Positions 7,594 to 14,502 of a stretch of 27,595 nucleotides of DNA are shown here, one piece after another. The notes under the pieces were generated by a model. The model saw nothing but the letters and a program-made list of their open reading frames with translations. It was not told where the DNA came from and ran no database searches. A program made the translations under genes and the position numbers. The first letter of the stretch is position 1. Each line of letters begins with the position of its first letter. The DNA comes from Lachnospiraceae bacterium (GTDB lineage: Bacteria > Bacillota > Clostridia > Lachnospirales > Lachnospiraceae), in assembly GCA_900770225.1 (NCBI GenBank), contig CAAGJU010000100.1:1-27595 (forward strand), read 5' to 3'.

Positions 7594-9033
7594 ATGGCAA
7601 AAGAGGGAAAACTGGTCGAGCAGATCACGGCAATGGAAGATGATTTTGCGCAGTGGTACACCGATGTCTGCATCAAGGCGGATCTCATCGGATACACAAG
7701 CGTTAAGGGATGCATGGCAATTAAGCCTGCGGGATATGCAATCTGGGAGAATATTCAGAAGGATCTGGATGCCCGTTTCAAGGCAACCGGCGTGGAAAAT
7801 GTCTACATGCCGATGCTGATACCGGAAAATCTGCTTGCGAAGGAGTCCGATCTGGTCAATGGATTTGCACCTGAGGTGGCATGGATCACTGAGGGAGGCA
7901 ATGAGAAGCTGCAGGAAAGACTCTGCGTGCGTCCGACTTCCGAGACCCTCTTCTGCGATTTTTATGCAAAGGATATCCAGTCACACCGCGATCTGCCGCG
8001 CCTCTATAATCAGTGGTGCTCGGTTCTGCGCTGGGAAAAGACGACGCGTCCGTTCCTCCGTTCCCGCGAGTTCCTGTGGCAGGAGGGTCATACCGCGCAT
8101 GCCACAGCTGAGGAAGCAGAAGAGCGCACGGTCATGATGCTGAATGTGTATGCCGATTTCCTGGAGCAGGATATGGCGATTCCGGTTATCAAGGGTCAGA
8201 AGACCGATAAGGAAAAATTTGCCGGTGCCCTTCACACCTACACCGTCGAGTCGCTGATGCACGATGGCAAGGCGCTGCAGTCCGGCACCAGTCATAATTT
8301 CGACGATATTTTTGCAAAAGCATATGACGTCACCTACACGGCGCCTGATAATACGGTACAGTACTGCCATCAGACGTCCTGGGGCATGACGACGCGTGTC
8401 ATCGGCGCCATGATCATGGTGCACGGCGACAACAGCGGTCTGGTCATTCCTCCGCACATCGCGCCGGTACAGGTGATGATCATTCCGATCCGCCTGGATG
8501 CGGAGGGCGTTCTGGACAAAGCACATGCCATGCTCGACGCACTGCAGGCAGCGGGCGTCCGCGCGAAGATTGATGAGTCTGACAAGCGTCCGGGCTGGAA
8601 GTTCTCCGAGCAGGAAATGCGCGGTATTCCGCTGCGTATTGAGATCGGTCCGAAGGATGCGGCGGCAGATCAGGCATGCCTCGTGCGCCGGGATAACCGT
8701 GAAAAAACAATGGTTCCGATCGCAGATATCGCGACTGCTGTTCCGGATATGCTGGAGACGATACAGCAGGATATGTTTGAGCGCGCGAAGAGCTTCCGCG
8801 ACAGCCATACCTATGATGCGCATGACTACGAGGAGTTCAAGATCACTGCGGCCGAGAAACCCGGCTTTATCCGTGCCATGTGGTGCGGCGATCCTGCCTG
8901 CGAGGAAAAGATCAAGGCGGATACGACCTGCACATCACGCTGCATTCCTTTTGAACAGGAGAAGATCAGCGACCGGTGCGTATGCTGCGGAAAACCGGCG
9001 AAGAAGATGGTTTACTGGGGCAAGGCTTATTGA
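7594..9033 (+). CDS. proS: Prolyl-tRNA synthetase, short eukaryote/archaea-like type
   Basis: ProS attaches proline to tRNA-Pro in the cytoplasm. The 479-residue length fits the short ProS type, which lacks the large editing insertion of the long bacterial form. Class II motif 2 is visible around LRWEKTTRPFLRSREFLWQEGHTAHA, and motif 3 around the GMTTRVIGAMIMVHGD stretch. The anticodon-binding domain follows (VQVMIIPI onward). A C-terminal zinc-ligand-like region contains CGDPAC, CTSRC and CVCCG. I chose the ATG at 7594 because of the AAGGAG six bases upstream and the conserved start of the domain; an in-frame ATG at 7537 would add 19 unlikely residues. The gene is followed by a 15-base tandem repeat. 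Confidence 0.97.
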   Translation: MAKEGKLVEQITAMEDDFAQWYTDVCIKADLIGYTSVKGCMAIKPAGYAIWENIQKDLDARFKATGVENVYMPMLIPENLLAKESDLVNGFAPEVAWITEGGNEKLQERLCVRPTSETLFCDFYAKDIQSHRDLPRLYNQWCSVLRWEKTTRPFLRSREFLWQEGHTAHATAEEAEERTVMMLNVYADFLEQDMAIPVIKGQKTDKEKFAGALHTYTVESLMHDGKALQSGTSHNFDDIFAKAYDVTYTAPDNTVQYCHQTSWGMTTRVIGAMIMVHGDNSGLVIPPHIAPVQVMIIPIRLDAEGVLDKAHAMLDALQAAGVRAKIDESDKRPGWKFSEQEMRGIPLRIEIGPKDAAADQACLVRRDNREKTMVPIADIATAVPDMLETIQQDMFERAKSFRDSHTYDAHDYEEFKITAAEKPGFIRAMWCGDPACEEKIKADTTCTSRCIPFEQEKISDRCVCCGKPAKKMVYWGKAY

Positions 9034-9040
9034 TCCGTCG

Positions 9041-9129
9041 AAGATCATCTGCCTGGAGATCATCTGCACAGAGATCATCTGCCAGGAGATCACCTGCCCG
9101 GAGATCATCTGCTGAGATATGCGGATGAT
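9041..9129. repeat. Five 15-bp tandem repeats after proS, with a complementary tail
   Basis: GATC(A/G)TCTGC-type units (one is GATCACCTGC) start at 9043, 9058, 9073, 9088 and 9103, an exact 15-base period. GCGGATGATC (9120-9129) is complementary to GATCATCTGC with one wobble, so several copies could pair with it in turn. The array begins a few bases after the proS stop codon. Confidence 0.9.
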
Positions 9130-9300
9130 CCGGAGACCAGAACCACGGTCTGGCGTATGACATGACGGAAATACGCATATATACTTAAAGAAACAAACAA
9201 CACAAAATAATATAGCTAAAACTTTGCCGAAGATTGTGAGGGAAAATTGGTGATTTTTTTCCATGATTCGTCCTTGCTGTTTCCGGAAGAGAGGGTTATG

Positions 9301-9338
9301 ATAATGGGGCACAAGATGTTGTGCCCCATTATTTTATT
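9301..9338. terminator. Strong, probably bidirectional terminator between proS and nrdD
   Basis: ATAATGGGGCACAA (9301-9314) and TTGTGCCCCATTAT (9319-9332) form a perfect 14-bp stem around GATG, followed by TTTATT. It isolates nrdD from proS. Apart from the tandem repeat at 9041, the interval 9130-9300 shows only a weak AGACC/GGTCT inverted repeat (9134-9151). Confidence 0.85.
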
Positions 9339-9339
9339 C

Positions 9340-9355
9340 AAGCTAGATATAGTGA
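9340..9355. promoter_or_regulatory. Possible NrdR box upstream of nrdD
   Basis: The 16 bases AAGCTAGATATAGTGA match about 12 of 16 positions of the NrdR-box pattern as I recall it (ACACwATATATwGTGT). NrdR represses ribonucleotide reductase genes. Against the call, boxes usually come in pairs and I see no second one, and the site lies about 80 bases upstream of the best -35. Confidence 0.25.
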
Positions 9356-9411
9356 CTTTCCGGAATGACCGGAAAGCCCCTGAATGTCAGTATCTGAGCG
9401 GGTTTCGGGGC
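9356..9411. other. Two consecutive inverted repeats upstream of nrdD
   Basis: CTTTCCGG (9356-9363) pairs perfectly with CCGGAAAG (9369-9376). Next, GCCCC (9376-9380) pairs with GGGGC (9407-9411), with inner GAA/TTT and TCAG (9387-9390)/CTGA (9394-9397). They lie upstream of the predicted promoter, so they may act as DNA sites or belong to another transcript. Confidence 0.55.
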
Positions 9412-9434
9412 TGTTGACCGGGCCGGCTATATTT

Positions 9435-9464
9435 TTGACCTAAAACGGGGCATGGGAGTATATA
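9435..9464 (+). promoter_or_regulatory. Promoter of nrdD
   Basis: TTGACC (9435-9440) and TATATA (9459-9464) are spaced by 18 bases. Transcription would begin near 9471, leaving a short leader that contains the ribosome binding site AGGGAGGG (9487-9494). Confidence 0.6.
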
Positions 9465-9500
9465 AACCGAGAAACAGGAGATGTACAGGGAGGGATAAGC

Positions 9501-11747
9501 ATGTCAGGAGAGATAAACGTCAATGTCATTAAGAGAAATGGCGAGGAGGTAGTCTTCGATGAGGAGAAGATCTACAACGCCATTGCCAAGGCAAATAAGG
9601 AAGTTGACCCGATCCATCAGATGAATACCTATCAGATCCGTGCGGTGGCGGACAATGTCACGGCACAGGTGAGCCGTTCTCCGCATGCGGTAAGCGTCGA
9701 GGATATTCAGGATATGGTAGAGAGGGGCATCATGGAGATGCGCGGCTATGAGGTTGCGCAGAAGTACGTGCGCTATCGCTACAAGAGAACGCTTGCCCGC
9801 AAATCCAATACGACGGATGACGGCATCCTCTCTCTGATCGATCAGTCCAACGAGGAGGTCAAGCAGGAGAATTCCAACAAAAACCCTGTGATCAACTCCA
9901 CACAGCGTGACTACATGGCCGGTGAGGTCAGCCGTGATCTCACGAAGAGAGTCCTGCTTCCCGAGGATATCGTTAAGGCGCATGAGGAGGGCATCATTCA
10001 CTTCCATGATTCCGACTACTACGCACAGAAGGAGCACAACTGCGACCTGATCAACCTCGAGGATATGCTGCAGAACGGCACCGTGATCAGTGAGACGCTG
10101 ATCGAGAAACCGCACAGTTTCTACACGGCATGCAACGTGACCACGCAGATCGTGGCGCAGGTGGCCTCCAACCAGTACGGCGGACAGTCTTTCTCTCTGG
10201 CACATCTCGCACCGTTCGTGGATGTGAGCCGTAAGAAGATCCGCAAAGAGGTCATCGCGGAGCGCGAAGAGACCGGTGAGCCGATGGACGACAGCATCAT
10301 CAATAAAATCGTTGAGCGCCGTCTCGCCACAGAGGTTACCAGCGGTATTCAGACGATCCAGTATCAGCTGATCACGCTGATGACATGCAATGGTCAGGCC
10401 CCGTTTGTCACGATGTTCATGTATCTGGATGAGGCACCGGAGGGCCAGACCCGTGAGGATCTCGCCGCGCTGATCAGAGAAGTGCTGATCCAGAGAATGC
10501 AGGGCGTTAAGAACGAGAAGGGCGTATGGATCACGCCGGCCTTCCCGAAGCTGATCTATGTGCTCGACGAAGACAATATCTATGAGGACAGCAAATATTA
10601 CTATCTGACAGAACTTGCGGCTAAGTGCACCGCCAAGAGGATGGTGCCGGATTATATCTCCGCGAAGATCATGAAGAAGCTGAAGCACTCCGCGGGAGAG
10701 GATCCCAACGGCCCCGGCGACGTGTATACCTGCATGGGCTGCCGTTCCTTCCTTACACCGGACCGCTCCGGCAACGGTTACAACAATGTCGCGAAGGCGA
10801 AGAACTATGATCCCACAAAGCCCAAGTACTACGGCCGTTTTAACCAGGGCGTTGTCACGATCAACCTGGTGGATGTAGCCTGCTCGTCCCATAAGGACAT
10901 GGACAAATTCTGGGATATCCTCGATGAGAGACTGGAGCTCTGTCACAGAGCACTGCGCTGCCGTCATGAGAGACTGCTCGGAACGACGTCCGATGTGGCG
11001 CCGATCCTCTGGCAGTATGGCGCTCTCGCGCGTCTCGACAAGGGAGAAAAAATAGATAAGCTGCTCTACGGCGGTTATTCGACAATCTCCCTCGGCTATG
11101 CGGGCCTCTATGAGATGTGCTACTACATGACAGGAAAGAGCCATACGGATCCTGAGGCGAAGGGATTCGCACTCGCCGTGATGCAGAGACTGAATGACGC
11201 CTGCACGAAGTGGAAAAAGGCAGAGAACATCGATTATTCCGTATATGGCACACCGCTGGAGTCCACGACCTATAAGTTTGCAAAATGCCTCCAGAAGCGG
11301 TTCGGCATCATCGAGGGCGTTACAGACCACAACTACATCACAAACAGCTATCACGTCAATGTGCGTGAGCACATCGACGCATTCAGCAAGCTGAAGTTCG
11401 AGTCGGAGTTCCAGCAGCTCTCCCCGGGAGGAGCCATCAGCTACATCGAGGTTCCGAACATGCAGACAAATATCCCGGCCGTGCTGTCCGTCATGAAGTA
11501 CATCTATGACAATATCATGTACGCGGAGCTCAATACCAAGAGTGACTACTGCATGGTCTGCGGCTATGACGGCGAGATCCAGATCAAAGAGGACAAGAAC
11601 GGCAAGCTGATCTGGGTATGTCCGAACTGCGGCAACACCGACCAGTCCAAGATGTCCGTGGCACGCCGTACCTGCGGCTACATCGGCACACAGTTCTGGA
11701 ACCAGGGCAGGACGCAGGAGATCAAGGACAGAGTACTTCATCTGTGA
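9501..11747 (+). CDS. nrdD: Anaerobic ribonucleoside-triphosphate reductase (class III)
   Basis: NrdD converts ribonucleoside triphosphates to dNTPs under anaerobic conditions, using a glycyl radical made by NrdG. The 748-residue protein begins with an ATP-cone (about residues 5-95), which senses ATP/dATP for activity control. The large barrel domain follows, with the C-terminal zinc site in CMVCGYDG and CPNCGN. The radical-bearing Gly is G726 in RRTCGYIG, the typical glycyl-radical signature. The ATG at 9501 has a strong AGGGAGGG six bases upstream. A promoter and a terminator (11867-11895) make this a one-gene unit. Its activase nrdG lies upstream on the other strand. A 745-codon open frame on the opposite strand is an artefact of codon bias. 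Confidence 0.98.
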   Translation: MSGEINVNVIKRNGEEVVFDEEKIYNAIAKANKEVDPIHQMNTYQIRAVADNVTAQVSRSPHAVSVEDIQDMVERGIMEMRGYEVAQKYVRYRYKRTLARKSNTTDDGILSLIDQSNEEVKQENSNKNPVINSTQRDYMAGEVSRDLTKRVLLPEDIVKAHEEGIIHFHDSDYYAQKEHNCDLINLEDMLQNGTVISETLIEKPHSFYTACNVTTQIVAQVASNQYGGQSFSLAHLAPFVDVSRKKIRKEVIAEREETGEPMDDSIINKIVERRLATEVTSGIQTIQYQLITLMTCNGQAPFVTMFMYLDEAPEGQTREDLAALIREVLIQRMQGVKNEKGVWITPAFPKLIYVLDEDNIYEDSKYYYLTELAAKCTAKRMVPDYISAKIMKKLKHSAGEDPNGPGDVYTCMGCRSFLTPDRSGNGYNNVAKAKNYDPTKPKYYGRFNQGVVTINLVDVACSSHKDMDKFWDILDERLELCHRALRCRHERLLGTTSDVAPILWQYGALARLDKGEKIDKLLYGGYSTISLGYAGLYEMCYYMTGKSHTDPEAKGFALAVMQRLNDACTKWKKAENIDYSVYGTPLESTTYKFAKCLQKRFGIIEGVTDHNYITNSYHVNVREHIDAFSKLKFESEFQQLSPGGAISYIEVPNMQTNIPAVLSVMKYIYDNIMYAELNTKSDYCMVCGYDGEIQIKEDKNGKLIWVCPNCGNTDQSKMSVARRTCGYIGTQFWNQGRTQEIKDRVLHL

Positions 11748-11774
11748 TCAGCGCCGGAAAATTTGATAAATTGA

Positions 11775-11808
11775 AATTCTAATTGTCCTTTAGTAATTCT
11801 AATTGTCC
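11775..11808. repeat. 14-bp direct repeat, 20-bp period
   Basis: AATTCTAATTGTCC occurs at 11775-11788 and again at 11795-11808, just after the nrdD stop. The spacing equals about two helical turns, which would suit a protein-binding site. No function is assigned. Confidence 0.7.
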
Positions 11809-11866
11809 CTGAAACGGAAAATCCGGTCATGTGTGGGACAAAAATGAAAACTGTATCTGTCATTTG

Positions 11867-11895
11867 GGCACCTGATGAAAGTCAGGTGCCTTTTT
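11867..11895 (+). terminator. Rho-independent terminator after nrdD
   Basis: GGCACCTGA (11867-11875) pairs perfectly with TCAGGTGCC (11882-11890) around a six-base loop, followed directly by TTTTT. Confidence 0.92.
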
Positions 11896-11903
11896 GTTAT
11901 AAT
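11875..11903 (+). promoter_or_regulatory. Candidate promoter for cca
   Basis: TATAAT (11898-11903) starts two bases after the nrdD terminator T-tract, with ATGAAA (11875-11880) at 17 bases as a modest -35. The predicted start near 11910 coincides with the edge of the 92-bp repeat, which would then form the 5' leader of cca. Confidence 0.45.
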
Positions 11904-11912
11904 GTGATGTAA

Positions 11913-12004
11913 CAGTGTCAAAAGTCATCACCCACGTTGCACTTATGTAAAAGTGGGTGAATGTCTTATAGACACTGATATCATACTTATGACACCCACA
12001 TCAT
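11913..12004. repeat. 92-bp dispersed palindromic repeat, copy A
   Basis: Aligned without gaps to the reverse complement of 26371-26462, it shows about 11 mismatches in 92. Internal arms are CAGTGTC (11913-11919)/GACACTG (11971-11977) and TCACCCAC (11928-11935)/GTGGGTGA (11953-11960). The distal part contains TATCATAC (11979-11986), which also pairs with GTATGATA (12006-12013) outside the repeat. It resembles a small non-autonomous mobile element; no target duplication was identified. Confidence 0.85.
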
Positions 12005-12052
12005 AGTATGATAAAGAGGAAGTACAGAACCGCAGGAAGGAAGGGGAGAAAT

Positions 12053-13387
12053 TTGAAGATCAGAATACCCGCAACAGCGAAGGCAATACTGGATGCTTTG
12101 CATGCGAGAGGGTTTGAGGCATATATCGTGGGCGGCTGCGTCCGGGACTCGATCCTGGGCAGAGTGCCGGCGGACTGGGATATCACGACAAACGCAAAGC
12201 CGGAGGAGGTCAAGCGCATTTTTTCGCGGACGATTGACACGGGCATGAAGCACGGGACGGTCACAGTGCTGGTCGGAACACGGCAGCACGAGGTGACGAC
12301 CTACCGGATCGACGGAAAGTACAGCGACGGAAGACACCCTGACAGCGTGACGTTTACGCCGAGCCTTACGGAAGATCTGAAACGCAGGGACTTCACGATC
12401 AATGCGATGGCCTATAACGATGAGACGGGACTGGTCGACCTCTTCGGCGGCGTCGAGGATCTGCAGAGGAAGCTCATCCGCTGCGTCGGCAATCCTCTGG
12501 AGCGGTTTTCCGAGGACGCGCTGCGCATCCTGAGAGCCGTGCGCTTTTCCGCACAGCTGAATTTCAGCATCGATGAGGATACAATCGCCGGCATTGCCAT
12601 TCTGGCGCATACGCTGAGCCGCATCAGCGCCGAGAGGATCTGCACGGAACTGGTCAAGCTGATTTGTTCCGATCATCCCGAGTACCTGAAGGTCGCTTAT
12701 GAGGCCGGCATCACGCGTGTGATCCTGCCGGAGTTTGACGAGATGATGAAGACACCGCAGAATAACCCTAACCATATGTATGATGTCGGCACGCATACGC
12801 TCGTCTCCATGATGAATGTCAAACCGGAAAAAATCCTGCGGCTGACGATGCTGCTGCACGATGTGGGCAAGCCCTCGTGCAGGACGACGGATGAAAACGG
12901 CATCGATCATTTCCGAGGACACGGTGAGGCCGGGGTGAAGATTGCGGAAACAATACTCCATCGCCTGAAGATGGATAACGCGACGACGCAGACGGTGCTG
13001 ACGCTCGTCCGCTACCACGACTGCCGGGTGCTTCCGCAGGAACGCCAGGTGAGACGTCTGATGAGCCGCACGGGAGCTGATCTGTTTCATGATCTGATCC
13101 GCGTGCAGGAGGCTGATATCATGGCGCAGAGCCAGTACAGGCGGGACGAAAAACTGCAGAACATCATCGCCGTGACGCAGCTCGGTGAGAAGATCATCCG
13201 TGAGAAACAGCCGGTCACCATCCATGATCTCGCCATCACGGGACGGGACCTCATGGACGCCGGTGTGCCGGAAGGCCCCGAAATCGGACAGATCCTGAAA
13301 GCCGCACTCGACGAGGTCCTGGATGATCCGGCCAAAAATAACCGCGACTACCTCCTGCACCTTGCCGCCAGGATGGCGAGGCAGTAG
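12053..13387 (+). CDS. cca: CCA-adding tRNA nucleotidyltransferase with HD domain
   Basis: This enzyme builds or repairs the 3' CCA end of tRNAs, needed here because the tRNA-Leu gene in the window does not encode CCA. The class II signature is YIVGGCVRDSILGR followed by DWDIT, with the catalytic Asp pair. RRDFTINAMAY and the DALRILRAVRF motif follow. A C-terminal HD domain shows LLHDVGKP and HGEAG. I chose the TTG at 12053, preceded by AGGGGAG, because LKIRIPATAKAIL then aligns with the usual MKI-type start; it gives 444 residues. The in-frame ATG at 12008 has no ribosome binding site and would add 15 basic residues. It lies alone between the nrdD terminator and the hup promoter. Confidence 0.95.
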   Translation: MKIRIPATAKAILDALHARGFEAYIVGGCVRDSILGRVPADWDITTNAKPEEVKRIFSRTIDTGMKHGTVTVLVGTRQHEVTTYRIDGKYSDGRHPDSVTFTPSLTEDLKRRDFTINAMAYNDETGLVDLFGGVEDLQRKLIRCVGNPLERFSEDALRILRAVRFSAQLNFSIDEDTIAGIAILAHTLSRISAERICTELVKLICSDHPEYLKVAYEAGITRVILPEFDEMMKTPQNNPNHMYDVGTHTLVSMMNVKPEKILRLTMLLHDVGKPSCRTTDENGIDHFRGHGEAGVKIAETILHRLKMDNATTQTVLTLVRYHDCRVLPQERQVRRLMSRTGADLFHDLIRVQEADIMAQSQYRRDEKLQNIIAVTQLGEKIIREKQPVTIHDLAITGRDLMDAGVPEGPEIGQILKAALDEVLDDPAKNNRDYLLHLAARMARQ

Positions 13388-13405
13388 TGCTGACAGGCTT
13401 ATTTC

Positions 13406-13434
13406 TTGACATTTATATGCTTTCAGTGTATAAA
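13406..13434 (+). promoter_or_regulatory. Strong promoter of hup-rqcP-divIC
   Basis: A perfect -35 TTGACA (13406-13411) is spaced by 17 bases from TATAAA (13429-13434). The near-consensus form suits an abundant nucleoid protein. Confidence 0.85.
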
Positions 13435-13471
13435 GATTTTATCTGTTGATTTTCATTAGGAGGAATACAAA

Positions 13472-13744
13472 ATGAACAAAACTGAATTAGTTGCGGAGAT
13501 CGCAAAAGAGTCCGATCTGTCCAAAAAAGATGCTGAGAAGGCTCTCACCGCTTTCACAGATGTAGTTTCCAAGGCTCTTAAGGATGGAGACAAGGTTCAG
13601 CTTGTCGGATTCGGTACTTTCGAAGTTTCCGAGAGAAGCGCCCGCACCGGAAGAAACCCTCAGACCGGCGAGACGATCGAGATCAAGGCTTCGAAGACTC
13701 CGAAGTTCAAAGCCGGCAAGGCCCTGAAGGATCTTGTAAAGTAA
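13472..13744 (+). CDS. hup: HU family DNA-binding protein
   Basis: HU is a small dimeric nucleoid protein that bends and compacts DNA without strict sequence preference. The 90-residue length and the N-terminal MNKTELVAEIA are typical. The body has GFGTFEVSERSARTGRNPQTGE, the family's beta-arm region with the conserved RNPQTG that enters the DNA minor groove. The ATG at 13472 follows a near-perfect AGGAGG. It opens the conserved Firmicutes cluster and shares its promoter with rqcP, whose start lies three bases after the HU stop. Confidence 0.97.
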   Translation: MNKTELVAEIAKESDLSKKDAEKALTAFTDVVSKALKDGDKVQLVGFGTFEVSERSARTGRNPQTGETIEIKASKTPKFKAGKALKDLVK

Positions 13745-13747
13745 TCA

Positions 13748-13987
13748 ATGCGGCTTGATAAATATCTGAAAGTATCACGGCTGATCAAACGACGTACGAC
13801 TGCCAACGAAGCCTGTGATGCGGGACGTGTTCTTTTAAACGGCAAGGCGGCCAGAGCCTCGGCAGCAGTGAAGGCGGGGGACAGGATCGATATCCAGTTC
13901 GGAACAAAGACCGTCAGTGTAGAGGTGCTCGATGTGCGCGAGACCGTCAGAAAAGAAGATACGGAACAGCTTTACCGGTTCCTGTGA
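13748..13987 (+). CDS. rqcP: S4-domain RNA-binding protein RqcP
   Basis: RqcP (formerly YabO) is an S4-fold protein that, with RqcH, drives C-terminal alanine tailing of stalled nascent chains on 50S subunits. The 79-residue product is essentially one S4 domain: MRLDKYLKVSRLIKRRTTANEACDAGRVLLNG matches the family's LDK(Y/F)L...SR(L/I)IKRR...G.V.(V/L)NG pattern. No strong ribosome binding site is seen and the gene starts three bases after the HU stop, so translational coupling is likely. In spore formers yabP and yabQ normally follow, but here divIC follows directly. Confidence 0.93.
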   Translation: MRLDKYLKVSRLIKRRTTANEACDAGRVLLNGKAARASAAVKAGDRIDIQFGTKTVSVEVLDVRETVRKEDTEQLYRFL

Positions 13988-13999
13988 CAGGTGAGAATG

Positions 14000-14296
14000 A
14001 TGCGTCAGAATAAGAAGACGATGATCGGCATCCTGATCGCGGTGGCAGCACTGATGATCGCGATGATGATCATGAGTGTCAAACTGAATACAAAGCTCGT
14101 GCAGGGCAGCGAACAGATCTCGGATCTGCAGGCACAGCAGGAAGCGGAGGAGCAGCGTACGGATGATATCAACGCTCTGAGGGACGAAATGCAGAGCGAT
14201 GATTATAAAGAGCAGGTAGCGAAAGAAAAACTGGGACTTATCCGGGATAATGAGATTATCTTCAAGGAGTCTCAGAGCAGCAGTGATGACCAGTAA
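14000..14296 (+). CDS. divIC: Septum formation protein DivIC/FtsB-like
   Basis: This 98-residue single-pass membrane protein fits DivIC, a divisome component that partners FtsL and DivIB at the septum. Residues about 8-27 (IGILIAVAALMIAMMIM) form the membrane segment, with a short basic N-terminus inside. The extracellular part is a coiled coil (KLNTKLVQGSEQISDLQAQ), followed by the family's C-terminal AKEKLGLIRDNEIIF motif. I chose the ATG at 14000 for its spacing from AGGTGA (13989-13994); ATG 13997 and GTG 13991 are alternatives. Identity rests on architecture, the C-terminal motif and position in the hup-rqcP-divIC-tilS cluster. Confidence 0.88.
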   Translation: MRQNKKTMIGILIAVAALMIAMMIMSVKLNTKLVQGSEQISDLQAQQEAEEQRTDDINALRDEMQSDDYKEQVAKEKLGLIRDNEIIFKESQSSSDDQ

Positions 14297-14297
14297 T

Positions 14298-14333
14298 CGA
14301 GAGCCATATCCGGAATACCGGATATGGCTCTCG
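14298..14333 (+). terminator. Perfect 16-bp hairpin after divIC
   Basis: CGAGAGCCATATCCGG (14298-14313) and CCGGATATGGCTCTCG (14318-14333) pair fully around AATA. It starts right after the divIC stop. There is no T-tract (CTGTCGC follows), so it may cause pausing, RNA processing or 3'-end protection instead of classical termination. Confidence 0.65.
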
Positions 14334-14380
14334 CTGTCGCAGGAGATAAAACCGCAGAACAGAACAAATGTCCGTGCACC

Positions 14381-14472
14381 GGGACAGGCAGCAGTTGTCA
14401 TAAGGGACAGGTGGCAGTCGGCATAAGGGACAGGCAGCAGTCGGCATAAGGGACAGGCAACAACCGGCGTAT
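14381..14472. repeat. Four 23-bp tandem repeats between divIC and tilS
   Basis: Units beginning GGGACAGG start at 14381, 14404, 14427 and 14450, with an exact 23-base period. The middle two units are almost identical, and the outer ones have diverged. The array ends 16 bases before the tilS ribosome binding site. Confidence 0.92.
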
Positions 14473-14502
14473 AGCACCGGCATATGGCAGGAGAGAAAGA
14501 AA

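Noticed and set aside
9041..9115. CRISPR array after proS
   Set aside because: The units are contiguous 15-bp repeats without unique spacers, and no cas genes are present.
9504..11741. A 745-codon open frame antisense to nrdD
   Set aside because: It mirrors nrdD almost exactly, resembles no protein family, and has no ribosome binding site. It results from codon bias in a well-expressed, GC-rich gene.
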